A stretch of DNA of 20,297 bases from a virus. The stretch covers positions 1 to 20,297 of IMG/VR virus record IMGVR_UViG_3300015171_000040; one strand, 5' to 3'. Made by a program: the position numbers and the translations under genes. Under the pieces are notes generated by a model that was not told the DNA's origin, did not search any database, and saw only the letters and a program-made list of their open reading frames with translations. Of the stretch, positions 14,684-20,130 are shown piece after piece. The first letter of the stretch is position 1. The number at the start of each line of letters is the position of its first letter.

Positions 14684-15475
14684 ATGAAGTGGTTTTTCGG
14701 CCTGTTATTGGCCTTTTCAAGCATCGTCGCCATCGCCAACGACATCGTCGTCGACAAGAAGGGCGTCCCGCACGGGACGGGCTACGTCAAGAGTTTGACG
14801 CAGGGCGCGCCGAAGTTTTACTTCAACCCCGAGCCCACGCCGCTGCCAGACGAGTACGACTCGCGCAAGCTGGGCTTTATCGGACCGGTCAAGGACCAGG
14901 GCTCGTGCGGCTCGTGCTGGGCGTTTGGCGAGACCGAAGTCTTCGAGGACAGCCTTACGAAGGCAGGCAAGCCGGCGATGACGTTGGCGCCCCAGCAGAT
15001 GGTCTCGTGTGACCGCCAGGCGGCCGGCTGCGGCGGCGGCAATATGGATGACGCCCAGTACCTTGTCGACGTGGGCCTGGCCCTAGAGAAGGACTATCCC
15101 TACCGCGCCGCGACGACGCGCTGTAAACGCCCACTACCTAAGATCGCCGCCAAGGCCGCGACGTGGGCTTACGTCGGAGCGCCTGGCCGCGCTCCGACGG
15201 TGGTCGAGATAAAGCAAGCGGTCCTCGCTTACGGCGAAGGGTTCACGACCGTCGAGGCCGGCGGCCCAGACTGGAGTGGCCAAGAAGTCATGACGCACTG
15301 CCGCAACAGCGGATCGAACCATATTGTGACGATCGTCGGCTGGACGAAGGCCAACCAGTGGATCATGCGTAACAGCTGGGGCGTCGACTGGGGTAATGGT
15401 GGCTACGCGCTTATGCCGTTCGGGTGTGATAATATTGCAGGAGACCCCGACAGCTTCGCCTATATTATTCCCTGA
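14684..15475 (+). CDS. Exported papain-family (C1A) cysteine protease (263 aa)
   Basis: ATG 14684 follows AAGGGAG. Residues 1-18 (MKWFFGLLLAFSSIVAIA) are a Sec signal peptide with an AIA cleavage site. The mature-type domain starts near residue 54 (LPDEYDSRKLGFIGPVKDQG). It holds the oxyanion Gln72 and nucleophile Cys78 in QGSCGSCWAFG, the GCGGG turn at 115-119, His213 in SNHIVTIVGW and Asn230 in MRNSWGVDWGNGGY. All four catalytic positions of papain are present, with Cys pairs able to form disulfides. The pro-region (~35 residues) is too short for an I29 inhibitor domain. The catalytic domain, about 210 residues, matches papain's size. C1A proteases are rare in phage genomes. It probably acts in the periplasm or outside the cell; target unknown. 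The lipoprotein gene follows 17 bases later. Confidence 0.9.
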   Translation: MKWFFGLLLAFSSIVAIANDIVVDKKGVPHGTGYVKSLTQGAPKFYFNPEPTPLPDEYDSRKLGFIGPVKDQGSCGSCWAFGETEVFEDSLTKAGKPAMTLAPQQMVSCDRQAAGCGGGNMDDAQYLVDVGLALEKDYPYRAATTRCKRPLPKIAAKAATWAYVGAPGRAPTVVEIKQAVLAYGEGFTTVEAGGPDWSGQEVMTHCRNSGSNHIVTIVGWTKANQWIMRNSWGVDWGNGGYALMPFGCDNIAGDPDSFAYIIP

Positions 15476-15492
15476 CATAAAGGAACGTTACG

Positions 15493-16248
15493 ATGCGCCT
15501 TTTGCTCGCCCTTTGTCTTTTGACCCAAGTCGTCTCGTGTGGACGCCAGGAACAAGCAAAGTCCGAGCCTGAGGCGCTTCTTCGCTATGACGAGCGCCCG
15601 GCACAGGTTCTCGTCACCCGCAGGCTGGCGAAAGGGGACGTTCGCCAGCTTGCGGCCGAAGCGTTCGACGCCATGTTTACGGTCGCCGAGCGCGAGCTCG
15701 TCAAGGCCGGACACCAGGGCGAGGCCCTGCGCCTAGAGGCCGAGTGGCGCGGCACCTACCGCGGCATGGCCCTGGGGCTCGACGGCGACGTGGGCGACCA
15801 CGCGCCGCTGTCCGAGTGGGTTGCCAAGTGGTACCAGAAGCTCGAAGACTTGCTCGGCGTCCAGGTCATGGAGTTCTTCCACCTGCGGGACGTCTGGGTC
15901 CTAAACTTCACCATTCCGGTTGTCTTTGACGCCGCCTCGGCCAAGTCCTCTTGGTGTAACGACCAACTCGCCAAGTACCCTTACGACACGTGCGAGGCCG
16001 AGTACCGTCGTCACTTCGCCGGCACGCGTTGGGAGGCCGGCCCAGATCCCTTCGCCACTGACGTTCTGCACCACGGGTTCGCCGGGGTCGTGACCTACTG
16101 GGTCGTCTGGGCGGCGTGCGAGGCGGCGACCTACGGCACAGCCACTGCGCTCGTCTGTTCCGGTGCTGGCGACCTGGCCGAGATAGCGGTCGAGAAGTGG
16201 GTAGCCCCCAAGGTGTCCGACCGGCTTTACGAGAGGGCAAACCCGTGA
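15493..16248 (+). CDS. Predicted lipoprotein (251 aa), unknown function
   Basis: ATG 15493 has AAAGGA upstream. The N-terminus MRLLLALCLLTQVVSCGRQE is a lipoprotein signal with lipobox VVSC (Cys16); Gly at +2 does not signal inner-membrane retention. The body is soluble and charged, with helical stretches (QLAAEAFDAMFTVAERELVK, then WVAKWYQKLEDLLGVQVMEF). There is a Cys-containing middle (SSWCNDQLAKYPYDTCEAEY) and a hydrophobic C-terminal stretch (GVVTYWVVWAACEAATYGTA) that could be a buried helix or membrane contact. It lies in one unit with the exported protease and overlaps the next small membrane protein by GTGA. Roles such as superinfection exclusion, protease partner or outer spanin are speculation. 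No family recognised. Confidence 0.7.
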   Translation: MRLLLALCLLTQVVSCGRQEQAKSEPEALLRYDERPAQVLVTRRLAKGDVRQLAAEAFDAMFTVAERELVKAGHQGEALRLEAEWRGTYRGMALGLDGDVGDHAPLSEWVAKWYQKLEDLLGVQVMEFFHLRDVWVLNFTIPVVFDAASAKSSWCNDQLAKYPYDTCEAEYRRHFAGTRWEAGPDPFATDVLHHGFAGVVTYWVVWAACEAATYGTATALVCSGAGDLAEIAVEKWVAPKVSDRLYERANP

Positions 16249-16442
16249 GCCGGACGCGCTGGTTTATGCTGGCATTCATTGTCGTTTTCTTTGGCTATGA
16301 CTTGTGGACTCTGGTGGCCAACGGCTACGATACGACCGTGAGCGCCAGCATTGAGCAGTTGTCCAAGAACTGGCGAATCATACCCTTCACCTTTGGGGTG
16401 TTTGCCGGTCATCTATTTTTTTGCAACTGCAGGGAGTTTTAA
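16245..16442 (+). CDS. Small two-TM phage membrane protein (65 aa)
   Basis: GTG 16245 overlaps the lipoprotein stop (GTGA); the open frame upstream of it is a shadow. Residues ~5-25 (RWFMLAFIVVFFGYDLWTLV) and ~46-60 (RIIPFTFGVFAGHLFF) are hydrophobic segments separated by DTTVSASIEQLSKNW. The pattern 'S-x-S-I-x-x-x-S-x-x-x-x-I-I-P-F-x-x-G-x-x-x-G-H-L-F' is familiar to me from short, unnamed phage membrane proteins, often near lysis genes, so a holin-like role is possible. Function is not established. Confidence 0.65.
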   Translation: MSRTRWFMLAFIVVFFGYDLWTLVANGYDTTVSASIEQLSKNWRIIPFTFGVFAGHLFFCNCREF

Positions 16443-16449
16443 AAAAGGC

Positions 16450-16599
16450 ATGCGCCTACTGTGCCTTTTCAAACACACGTGGGCCATCCACGAGACGCGG
16501 ACCGACGAGCTACGAAGGCGCTTCGGTCCGTGGGTCATCTCGTGTAAGCGCTGCCACTTGGTGCACGAGCCGGCGCCTAAGCCGCTCTACAACCGGTAG
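16450..16599 (+). CDS. Small Cys/His protein, possible zinc knuckle (49 aa)
   Basis: ATG 16450 lies 7 bases after the previous stop, with AAAAAAGG just upstream; codons further up in the same frame are inside the previous gene. The product starts MRLLCLFKHTWAIHETRTDE and has a late CKRCHLVHEP, giving C5, H9, H14 and a C-x-x-C with nearby His, enough to bind one metal. Similar tiny 'CLxxHxW...CxRCxxxxE' proteins are common in phages, usually unnamed. Its last 13 bases overlap the end of the leftward lipoprotein gene, so transcription converges here without a visible terminator. Confidence 0.6.
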   Translation: MRLLCLFKHTWAIHETRTDELRRRFGPWVISCKRCHLVHEPAPKPLYNR

Positions 16600-17429
16600 C
16601 GCCGCAGCACGACGCGTGCCGCGAAGATCTTGTGGACAAGACAGTAGGCCGGGGCGCCGCGCACGTAGGACGGGCACCGGTAGTTGTCGTCGAGCAGTAG
16701 GTCGAACGCGCGCGACATGTCGCCCGTATAGGTGCCGGCCGCGGCGGCGAAGAGACCGTCGTCCGGCGACGTGCGGGCAAACTCTTTTAGGACCCCTAGG
16801 CAGACCTGGTTGATGTCGTAGGCCGCCTCGGTCGTCTCGCCGGCCAGCAGGGCGTCGAGCGCCTGCAGGTGTTGCTCGTAGTCCTTGCCGAGGGCAACGC
16901 AGACCAGCGGGTTCTTGGCGTAACCCCGCCGGTCGGCACCGTGCGACAGGTGGTCCAGGCCGCGTGCCAGGATGCCCTGCGAGCTGGGGTCGATATAGGA
17001 TATCTCGTGATTAGAGCTCATAAACCAGTCGTGCCCCTCGCCGTAGCCGGCCAGGCGCTGCAGGGCCGGGAGGTCACCCGCTGCCCAGCGGCCCCAGGCG
17101 TAGCCCAGGACCATGTCGCGGCTGGCCGGCGTGCACGGCGTCACGGGCGAGCGGACGATTTCACCGGGCGAGCGCTCGGCCAGATCCAGTTTAACCTTAC
17201 CGCCGCCGGCCGCAGCGAGACCAGCCCACAGCGTCCCGTCGCAGTCCTTGGCCGAGGGCCAACCGGTTGCCTCGTCGCTCGCCGCCGCCAGCTCGGCCAG
17301 CCAGCCGTCGCGCTTGGCCGCCAGCCGGCGTTCTTTAAGCGGGGCGATCTCGGGCTTTGACTCGGGGACTTTCTTGAAGTAGCCGCAACCGGTGGAGAGT
17401 AGCAGGGCGAGGGCGAGACGTTTGATCAT
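16587..17429 (-). CDS. Second predicted lipoprotein (280 aa), unknown function
   Basis: The start at 17429 overlaps the stop of the nuclease gene (ATGA) and has AAGGA upstream. MIKRLALALLLSTGCGYFKK is a lipoprotein signal with STGC (Cys15) and Gly at +2, suggesting outer-membrane location if the host is Gram-negative. A Lys/Glu-rich linker (VPESKPEIAPLKERRLAAKR) leads to a globular helical domain of ~240 residues. That domain has several Cys (C63, C98 and later pairs), DMVLGYAWGRWAAGDLPALQ, GEGHDWFMSSNHEISYIDPS and AYDINQVCLGVLKEFA. The Cys content fits a disulfide-bearing exported protein. Last gene of the leftward operon, convergent with the protease/lipoprotein cassette. No family recognised. 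Confidence 0.7.
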   Translation of the reverse strand: MIKRLALALLLSTGCGYFKKVPESKPEIAPLKERRLAAKRDGWLAELAAASDEATGWPSAKDCDGTLWAGLAAAGGGKVKLDLAERSPGEIVRSPVTPCTPASRDMVLGYAWGRWAAGDLPALQRLAGYGEGHDWFMSSNHEISYIDPSSQGILARGLDHLSHGADRRGYAKNPLVCVALGKDYEQHLQALDALLAGETTEAAYDINQVCLGVLKEFARTSPDDGLFAAAAGTYTGDMSRAFDLLLDDNYRCPSYVRGAPAYCLVHKIFAARVVLRRYRL

Positions 17430-17719
17430 GCTGCGAGTCCTTCTAGTGTGGCGTATACGGCCGGCCAGTTGTCCGGCGAGACGACCGCGGCATACCCGCC
17501 AGCGGCGTTTATCTTAGCGAGCTTGTGATCTTGGAGTTTCGAACTGCGGCCACCCCGGCGCTTTAGCTCTAGGGCTATAAAGAGACCTTTGATGCAGATG
17601 ATCAAGTCCGCATCCCCCCTAATGGCCACTTGTTGCACGGACATTACGTACGTGTTGGGCAGCCGGTCCAGGGCCGCGCGCACCCTCTTCCGAAAGTTCG
17701 TTTCCGGTTTCGCCGTCAC
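17426..17719 (-). CDS. VRR-NUC-like PD-(D/E)XK nuclease (97 aa)
   Basis: GTG 17719 gives a full single-domain protein. The order is an N-terminal helix (ETNFRKRVRAALDRLPNTYV), then a strand with GDADLIICIKG (Asp38), then FIALELKRRGGRSSKLQDHK (Glu51, Lys53), then INAAGGYAAVVSPDNWPAVY. This is the VRR-NUC/phage resolvase-like layout: a catalytic D followed by E-x-K, then S-x-x-Q and a late 'GG-x-A-x-V' strand. Such stand-alone phage nucleases are thought to cut branched DNA or take part in recombination and packaging. The usual GxPD is here GDAD. The start overlaps the zinc-ribbon gene by about 100 bases, unusual for this operon. The stop overlaps the lipoprotein start. Confidence 0.75.
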   Translation of the reverse strand: MTAKPETNFRKRVRAALDRLPNTYVMSVQQVAIRGDADLIICIKGLFIALELKRRGGRSSKLQDHKLAKINAAGGYAAVVSPDNWPAVYATLEGLAA

Positions 17720-17912
17720 GCTTACACCTCAGCAGGCAGTCCTGGCGAGCGTACACCGTCGGGCTCTTGGCCGTCACCCGAAAGGTCTTGCCGCAGCCGC
17801 CCGCACACGTCCGCGTCACGAGCTGCGGCAGATCCGTCGCGGGCGCCGGCTTCGGCGGCGTCTGGAAGTTGCCGTGAACGAACCCGAAAGGGCGGTCGGT
17901 CTTAGTCGTCAC
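17619..17912 (-). CDS. Zinc-ribbon-like protein (97 aa), overlaps nuclease gene
   Basis: GTG 17912 overlaps the preceding stop as GTGA, the rule in this operon; a TTG at 17939 would add an N-terminal CRCG and is the alternative. The middle carries a C-x3-C (TCAGGCGKTFRVTAK) and, 18 residues later, a second C-x3-C (QDCLLRC), a plausible four-Cys zinc site. After that the frame runs on for ~30 residues (DGETGNELSEEG, then a Pro/His tail) antiphase inside the nuclease gene. The tail may be real, or an indel may have removed the original stop: in the neighbouring frame a TAA lies at 17722-17724, just before the nuclease GTG. A related small ribbon protein occurs at 19560-19736. Function unknown. 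Confidence 0.55.
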   Translation of the reverse strand: MTTKTDRPFGFVHGNFQTPPKPAPATDLPQLVTRTCAGGCGKTFRVTAKSPTVYARQDCLLRCKRDGETGNELSEEGARGPGPAAQHVRNVRATSGH

Positions 17913-18133
17913 CTGTGCTCCACAACGGCAAATGCCCAAGCGTTAAGCGCCTCGGCCAGAGGCTCTTTAGCGCCGTGTCGGGCGTACTCCTCGCTAGCTT
18001 CGTGCGCCTCGTGCATGCTAAGCGTCGCCTCGACGAGGTTCCACACGGCCATGCGAACGGGGTCATCGGCGTACTGGAAACGTTTACGGTCGTACTCTAG
18101 GGCTGCTTTGACGCGGGAGGTTGTTTTGCTCAC
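17909..18133 (-). CDS. Small helical protein (74 aa), unknown
   Basis: GTG 18133 overlaps the preceding stop (GTGA), and its own stop overlaps the next start (GTGA). The product is charged and helical (SRVKAALEYDRKRFQYADDP, then VWNLVEATLSMHEAHEASEE), ending LAEALNAWAFAVVEHR. No Cys, membrane segment or known motif. The C-terminal 'AL-x-AWA' pattern is faintly like the 74-residue protein at 19286-19510, so the two may be distant paralogues; this is a weak impression. Confidence 0.55.
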   Translation of the reverse strand: MSKTTSRVKAALEYDRKRFQYADDPVRMAVWNLVEATLSMHEAHEASEEYARHGAKEPLAEALNAWAFAVVEHR

Positions 18134-18267
18134 TTATCACCTATCTTCGCCAGGGCAGCGCGGACGATTGCATAACTAGCGGGATCTGGAGAAGCCTGGT
18201 TAACTAGCTCCTGGATTAACCATTTCACCAACGGATCGAACCATCCAAAAATAGCTGCAGCCGTCAT
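18130..18267 (-). CDS. Small protein (45 aa) sharing a C-terminal motif with 18751-19221
   Basis: ATG 18267 overlaps the preceding stop (ATGA) and the stop overlaps the next GTG. The N-terminal half is hydrophobic/aromatic (MTAAAIFGWFDPLVKWLIQE) and the end reads VRAALAKIGDK. The 156-residue coiled-coil protein upstream ends ARAALAKIGAQ, with similar DNA (CTGGCxAAGATAGGT) and the same GTGA junction after it. This suggests duplication of a gene end, leaving a short paralogue. No good ribosome site; expression would rely on coupling. Confidence 0.5.
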   Translation of the reverse strand: MTAAAIFGWFDPLVKWLIQELVNQASPDPASYAIVRAALAKIGDK

Positions 18268-18437
18268 AAAAGCCGCTTCTTTGCAATTTCAAAATATTCT
18301 TTAACTTCATCACACGACACCTTGGCTCTCGCTGTACTCACGATTACCAGCCCCACTTTGGTATTGAGGTGGAAGCGGCAGTCCACAGATGAAATGCCCA
18401 GCGTGCGGCATCCACACCCACGCGGATTTATTCGCAT
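18264..18437 (-). CDS. Small Cys-containing protein (57 aa)
   Basis: ATG 18437 lies within the last 10 bases of the preceding gene and the stop overlaps the next ATG (ATGA). The frame is the only one of the three that spans this gap. The product starts MRINPRGCGCRTLGISSVDC (three Cys, C8, C10, C20), has a hydrophobic strand (KVGLVIVS) and ends in a charged helix (CDEVKEYFEIAKKRLL). No Shine-Dalgarno is visible. The call rests on frame continuity and the overlap pattern; function unknown. Confidence 0.45.
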   Translation of the reverse strand: MRINPRGCGCRTLGISSVDCRFHLNTKVGLVIVSTARAKVSCDEVKEYFEIAKKRLL

Positions 18438-18754
18438 TCGTTTTCACTGCTGGCATTCCTCGCTTTCACATAGTTCTCAAACGCCTTCTGCGTCCTGGGG
18501 CCCAAGGTTTGCGTGCGGAGCCAGCGCGCCAGTTTGTCGGCGGCGGCGATTTGCGTGTGCGCGGTGGCGAGTTCTGTGGTCAATGCTGTGATTGTGTCCA
18601 CGCAGCCGTCAAAGGCACTCCTGGCCACTACAAGCTTTTCGCGTGCGGTTGCGAGTTCGGCTAGCACTGCATCGTGGACCTCGTTGCACATACAATCATT
18701 CCATGTCCACCCGTGGCCACCGTAGTAACAGCCTTTGATGTGGTTGCTGGTCAC
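18428..18754 (-). CDS. Coiled-coil protein with Cys/His N-terminus (108 aa)
   Basis: GTG 18754 overlaps the preceding stop (GTGA). Residues 1-28 are Cys/His/aromatic-rich (NHIKGCYYGGHGWTWNDCMC, then NEVHDA), a possible metal site. Residues ~30-85 form a long heptad-type helix (LAELATAREKLVVARSAFDG, then ITALTTELATAHTQIAAADK). The C-terminus is polar (QKAFENYVKARNASSENECE). Small coiled-coil proteins of this type are frequent in phage early operons and usually unnamed. Confidence 0.6.
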   Translation of the reverse strand: MTSNHIKGCYYGGHGWTWNDCMCNEVHDAVLAELATAREKLVVARSAFDGCVDTITALTTELATAHTQIAAADKLARWLRTQTLGPRTQKAFENYVKARNASSENECE

Positions 18755-19221
18755 TGCGCACCTATCTTAGCCAGCGCGGCGCGGGCGCCATCTTGCATCG
18801 CAGTTATAGTGCGCTTGATTGCAGTGTCTTCGCCCCAGCGCATAGAGCCGGCTATTTCTTTCAGCGCCTCAACGGCCGTGGCGAGTTTTTCATGCGTCGA
18901 AACTTCGCGATTCTTTAAATCAACAAAATCAGCGTGACGCGCGCGACATTCCTTCTCAAGCCTCGATGCGCCACGCGGATCATCTTCCCATTTAACAACA
19001 TCCTCTAATGCTGTCCGCGCCTTCTCCAGCTTGGCCTTGAGAGCGTCGCATTCAGCTTTCCAAACGGCTTTGTCAATCACAGCCTCATCCCGCTTCTTCA
19101 CCAGCCGCTCGCACAGGTCGGCGGCTTCTGCCAATGCCGGGCAGGTTTTATAATCAGGCGCTAGGTTTTCAGCGAGATCACGCCACTTCTTAACCAGCTC
19201 CTCGGCGCTAGGTTGGGTCAT
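18751..19221 (-). CDS. Coiled-coil protein (156 aa), unknown function
   Basis: ATG 19221 has GAGGGA six bases upstream and overlaps the stop of a 23-codon gene (ATGA); the upstream TTG at 19242 lies inside that mini-gene and is not needed. The protein is nearly all helix with strong charge alternation (AEELVKKWRDLAENLA, then KAVWKAECDALKAKLEKART, later REVSTHEKLATAVEALKEIA). It ends ARAALAKIGAQ, a motif repeated in the 45-residue protein further along. No DNA-binding or catalytic motif seen. By eye the DNA is a little less GC-rich than the tail genes. Confidence 0.65.
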   Translation of the reverse strand: MTQPSAEELVKKWRDLAENLAPDYKTCPALAEAADLCERLVKKRDEAVIDKAVWKAECDALKAKLEKARTALEDVVKWEDDPRGASRLEKECRARHADFVDLKNREVSTHEKLATAVEALKEIAGSMRWGEDTAIKRTITAMQDGARAALAKIGAQ

Positions 19222-19289
19222 AAGTCCCTCGCTAAGTAGCAAAGGATGCCAACAATAACGAAGGCCAATATCAAGCCTAAAGTATTCAT
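19218..19289 (-). CDS. 23-aa single-TM micropeptide
   Basis: ATG 19289 has a strong purine run (GGGAGGGGGA) just upstream, overlaps the preceding stop (ATGA), and its own TGA overlaps the next ATG (ATGA). The product, MNTLGLILAFVIVGILCYLA plus RDL, is one perfect hydrophobic helix with a short basic/acidic tail. The ribosome site and the paired overlaps make chance unlikely. Possible roles are a membrane-acting regulator or lysis-timing peptide; none can be shown. Confidence 0.6.
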   Translation of the reverse strand: MNTLGLILAFVIVGILCYLARDL

Positions 19290-19510
19290 TCCCCCTCCCG
19301 CCCCAGCACGCTGTCGGCCCACGCTGTGAGGGCCAAAACCAAATTGTGTCTGCTCTTGCTTACAATCCCCTTGCCATTTGCACACGGCATCTGGGAATAT
19401 TTTTGCGCCGCCTCAATCACGGCCAATGTCGCCTCCCAATTCGTATCGAGCGATACAATCTCTGGGATGCGCGCCTTCTCTAGTGCCTTGGCGATCCGGC
19501 CTTGGGTCAT
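19286..19510 (-). CDS. Small soluble protein (74 aa), unknown
   Basis: ATG 19510 overlaps the preceding stop (ATGA) and the stop overlaps the micropeptide ATG. The product begins with a helix (TQGRIAKALEKARIPEIVSL) and has a middle with a single Cys (AAQKYSQMPCANGKGIVSKS). It ends HNLVLALTAWADSVLGREGE. No known motif, signal or membrane segment. Likely an early or accessory phage protein by context only. Confidence 0.58.
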   Translation of the reverse strand: MTQGRIAKALEKARIPEIVSLDTNWEATLAVIEAAQKYSQMPCANGKGIVSKSRHNLVLALTAWADSVLGREGE

Positions 19511-19560
19511 GGATACTTATCCCTAGTGATTTTCAGCTCGCCGCAGCGCTGACACTTCAT
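19507..19560 (-). CDS. 17-aa Cys-x-x-Cys micropeptide
   Basis: ATG 19560 overlaps the preceding TAA (TAATG), has GGGAAGAGG upstream, and its TGA overlaps the next ATG (ATGA). It encodes MKCQRCGELKITRDKYP, a single zinc-knuckle-type CxxCG. It may be a real micropeptide or only a coupling relay between its neighbours. Confidence 0.5.
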   Translation of the reverse strand: MKCQRCGELKITRDKYP

Positions 19561-19736
19561 TACGGCCTCTTCCCTATCGCCCGCTGGAATCGCTCGCACG
19601 CCTTGACTGCCGCCGCCTGTGCTATCTTAGCGCGGCACTCTACGGTAGCTGCGAGCCTAGTGCTACCCTCTGGTACGGTGAACTGGCGGTTGCAGCCGCA
19701 GATGCACAGGCGCGTGGTGGTTGGTTCTGTGGTCAA
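19560..19736 (-). CDS. Small zinc-ribbon-like protein (58 aa)
   Basis: TTG 19736 follows AAGGAG at good spacing and overlaps the preceding stop (TTGA). The product reads TTEPTTTRLCICGCNRQFTV, then a later VECRAKIAQAAAVKACERFQ: C11, C13, C15 and C34/C47 offer a metal site, followed by a basic helix. The pattern 'CxCGC-x-x-x-F-x-V' resembles the 17619-17912 protein ('CAGGCGKTFRV'), so the two may be paralogues. The strong ribosome site and fit in the overlap chain support a real gene. Confidence 0.6.
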   Translation of the reverse strand: MTTEPTTTRLCICGCNRQFTVPEGSTRLAATVECRAKIAQAAAVKACERFQRAIGKRP

Positions 19737-19930
19737 AGTTTCTGCTCCTTAACCCAGCTGATCAATTTCACCTCAAGCTCGACGATGCCGCATTTTTCGG
19801 TACAGGGATAAGCCTCGGCGCATTCGCCCGCTGTCCCGAAAAATCGCGTACCACCGGCGGCCTGTCCTAACTCATGCTGTCAGTCGACGCCGCACATAAA
19901 GACACGTTTGGGTTCGTCTCCGGTCCTCAC
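19733..19930 (-). pseudogene. 66-codon gene interrupted by an in-frame TGA at codon 17
   Basis: GTG 19930 overlaps the preceding stop (GTGA) and the final TGA (19733-19735) overlaps the next TTG (TTGA), which frames a gene of exactly 66 codons. One TGA (19880-19882) interrupts it: before it MRTGDEPKRVFMCGVD, after it QHELGQAAGGTRFFGTAGEC, then AEAYPCTEKCGIVELEVKLI and SWVKEQKL. The flanking text resembles a phage family I recall as 'CGVDWxHELGxAAGGTRxY...PCxxxCGIVEvE', where the interrupted position is Trp (TGG to TGA); this is from memory. Causes could be a nonsense mutation, a sequencing error or readthrough. Other genes clearly use TGA as a stop, so code change is unlikely. Confidence 0.6.
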
Positions 19931-20130
19931 GTCGTCTCCCCCGCATCGACGGCCTCGGTTTGGCGGAACTGTTCATACTCTCGGTAATTGATGGAATCTA
20001 GGGGTACCCAAAGCAAGACCCTTCTCGCCAGCCGCACCTCGGCCACCAGTTTCAATACCGTGTCCTTGTGCATCTGCATCCCCGGGTGGGCGCACCGCTT
20101 CCATTCGTTTTCGATTGAGTCGAGGGTCAT
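19927..20130 (-). CDS. Small protein (67 aa), unknown
   Basis: ATG 20130 overlaps the stop of the ribbon-helix-helix gene (ATGA) and has GAAGGCGGTG upstream; its stop overlaps the next GTG. The product has an N-terminal helix (TLDSIENEWKRCAHPGMQMH), a central basic helix (VLKLVAEVRLARRVLLWVPL) and an acidic end (FRQTEAVDAGETT). No family recognised. Confidence 0.58.
   Translation of the reverse strand: MTLDSIENEWKRCAHPGMQMHKDTVLKLVAEVRLARRVLLWVPLDSINYREYEQFRQTEAVDAGETT

Noticed and set aside
16869-17360. 163-codon rightward open frame
   Set aside because: Antisense to the lipoprotein gene, whose signal peptide, lipobox and coupled start make it the real coding strand.
17589-18179. 196-codon rightward open frame
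   Set aside because: Arg/Ser/Ala-rich antisense shadow of the nuclease, zinc-ribbon and 74-aa genes; no ribosome site or recognisable domain.
18389-18664. Rightward frame starting MKCPACGIHTH, which looks like a zinc ribbon
   Set aside because: It is antisense to two well-framed leftward genes, the rest of the frame is unstructured Arg/Ala text, and no ribosome site precedes it.
19880-19882. TGA read as tryptophan or selenocysteine through a changed genetic code
   Set aside because: Many genes in the window end at TGA within ATGA or GTGA overlaps, which would be lost if TGA were a sense codon; no selenocysteine-type structure is visible.
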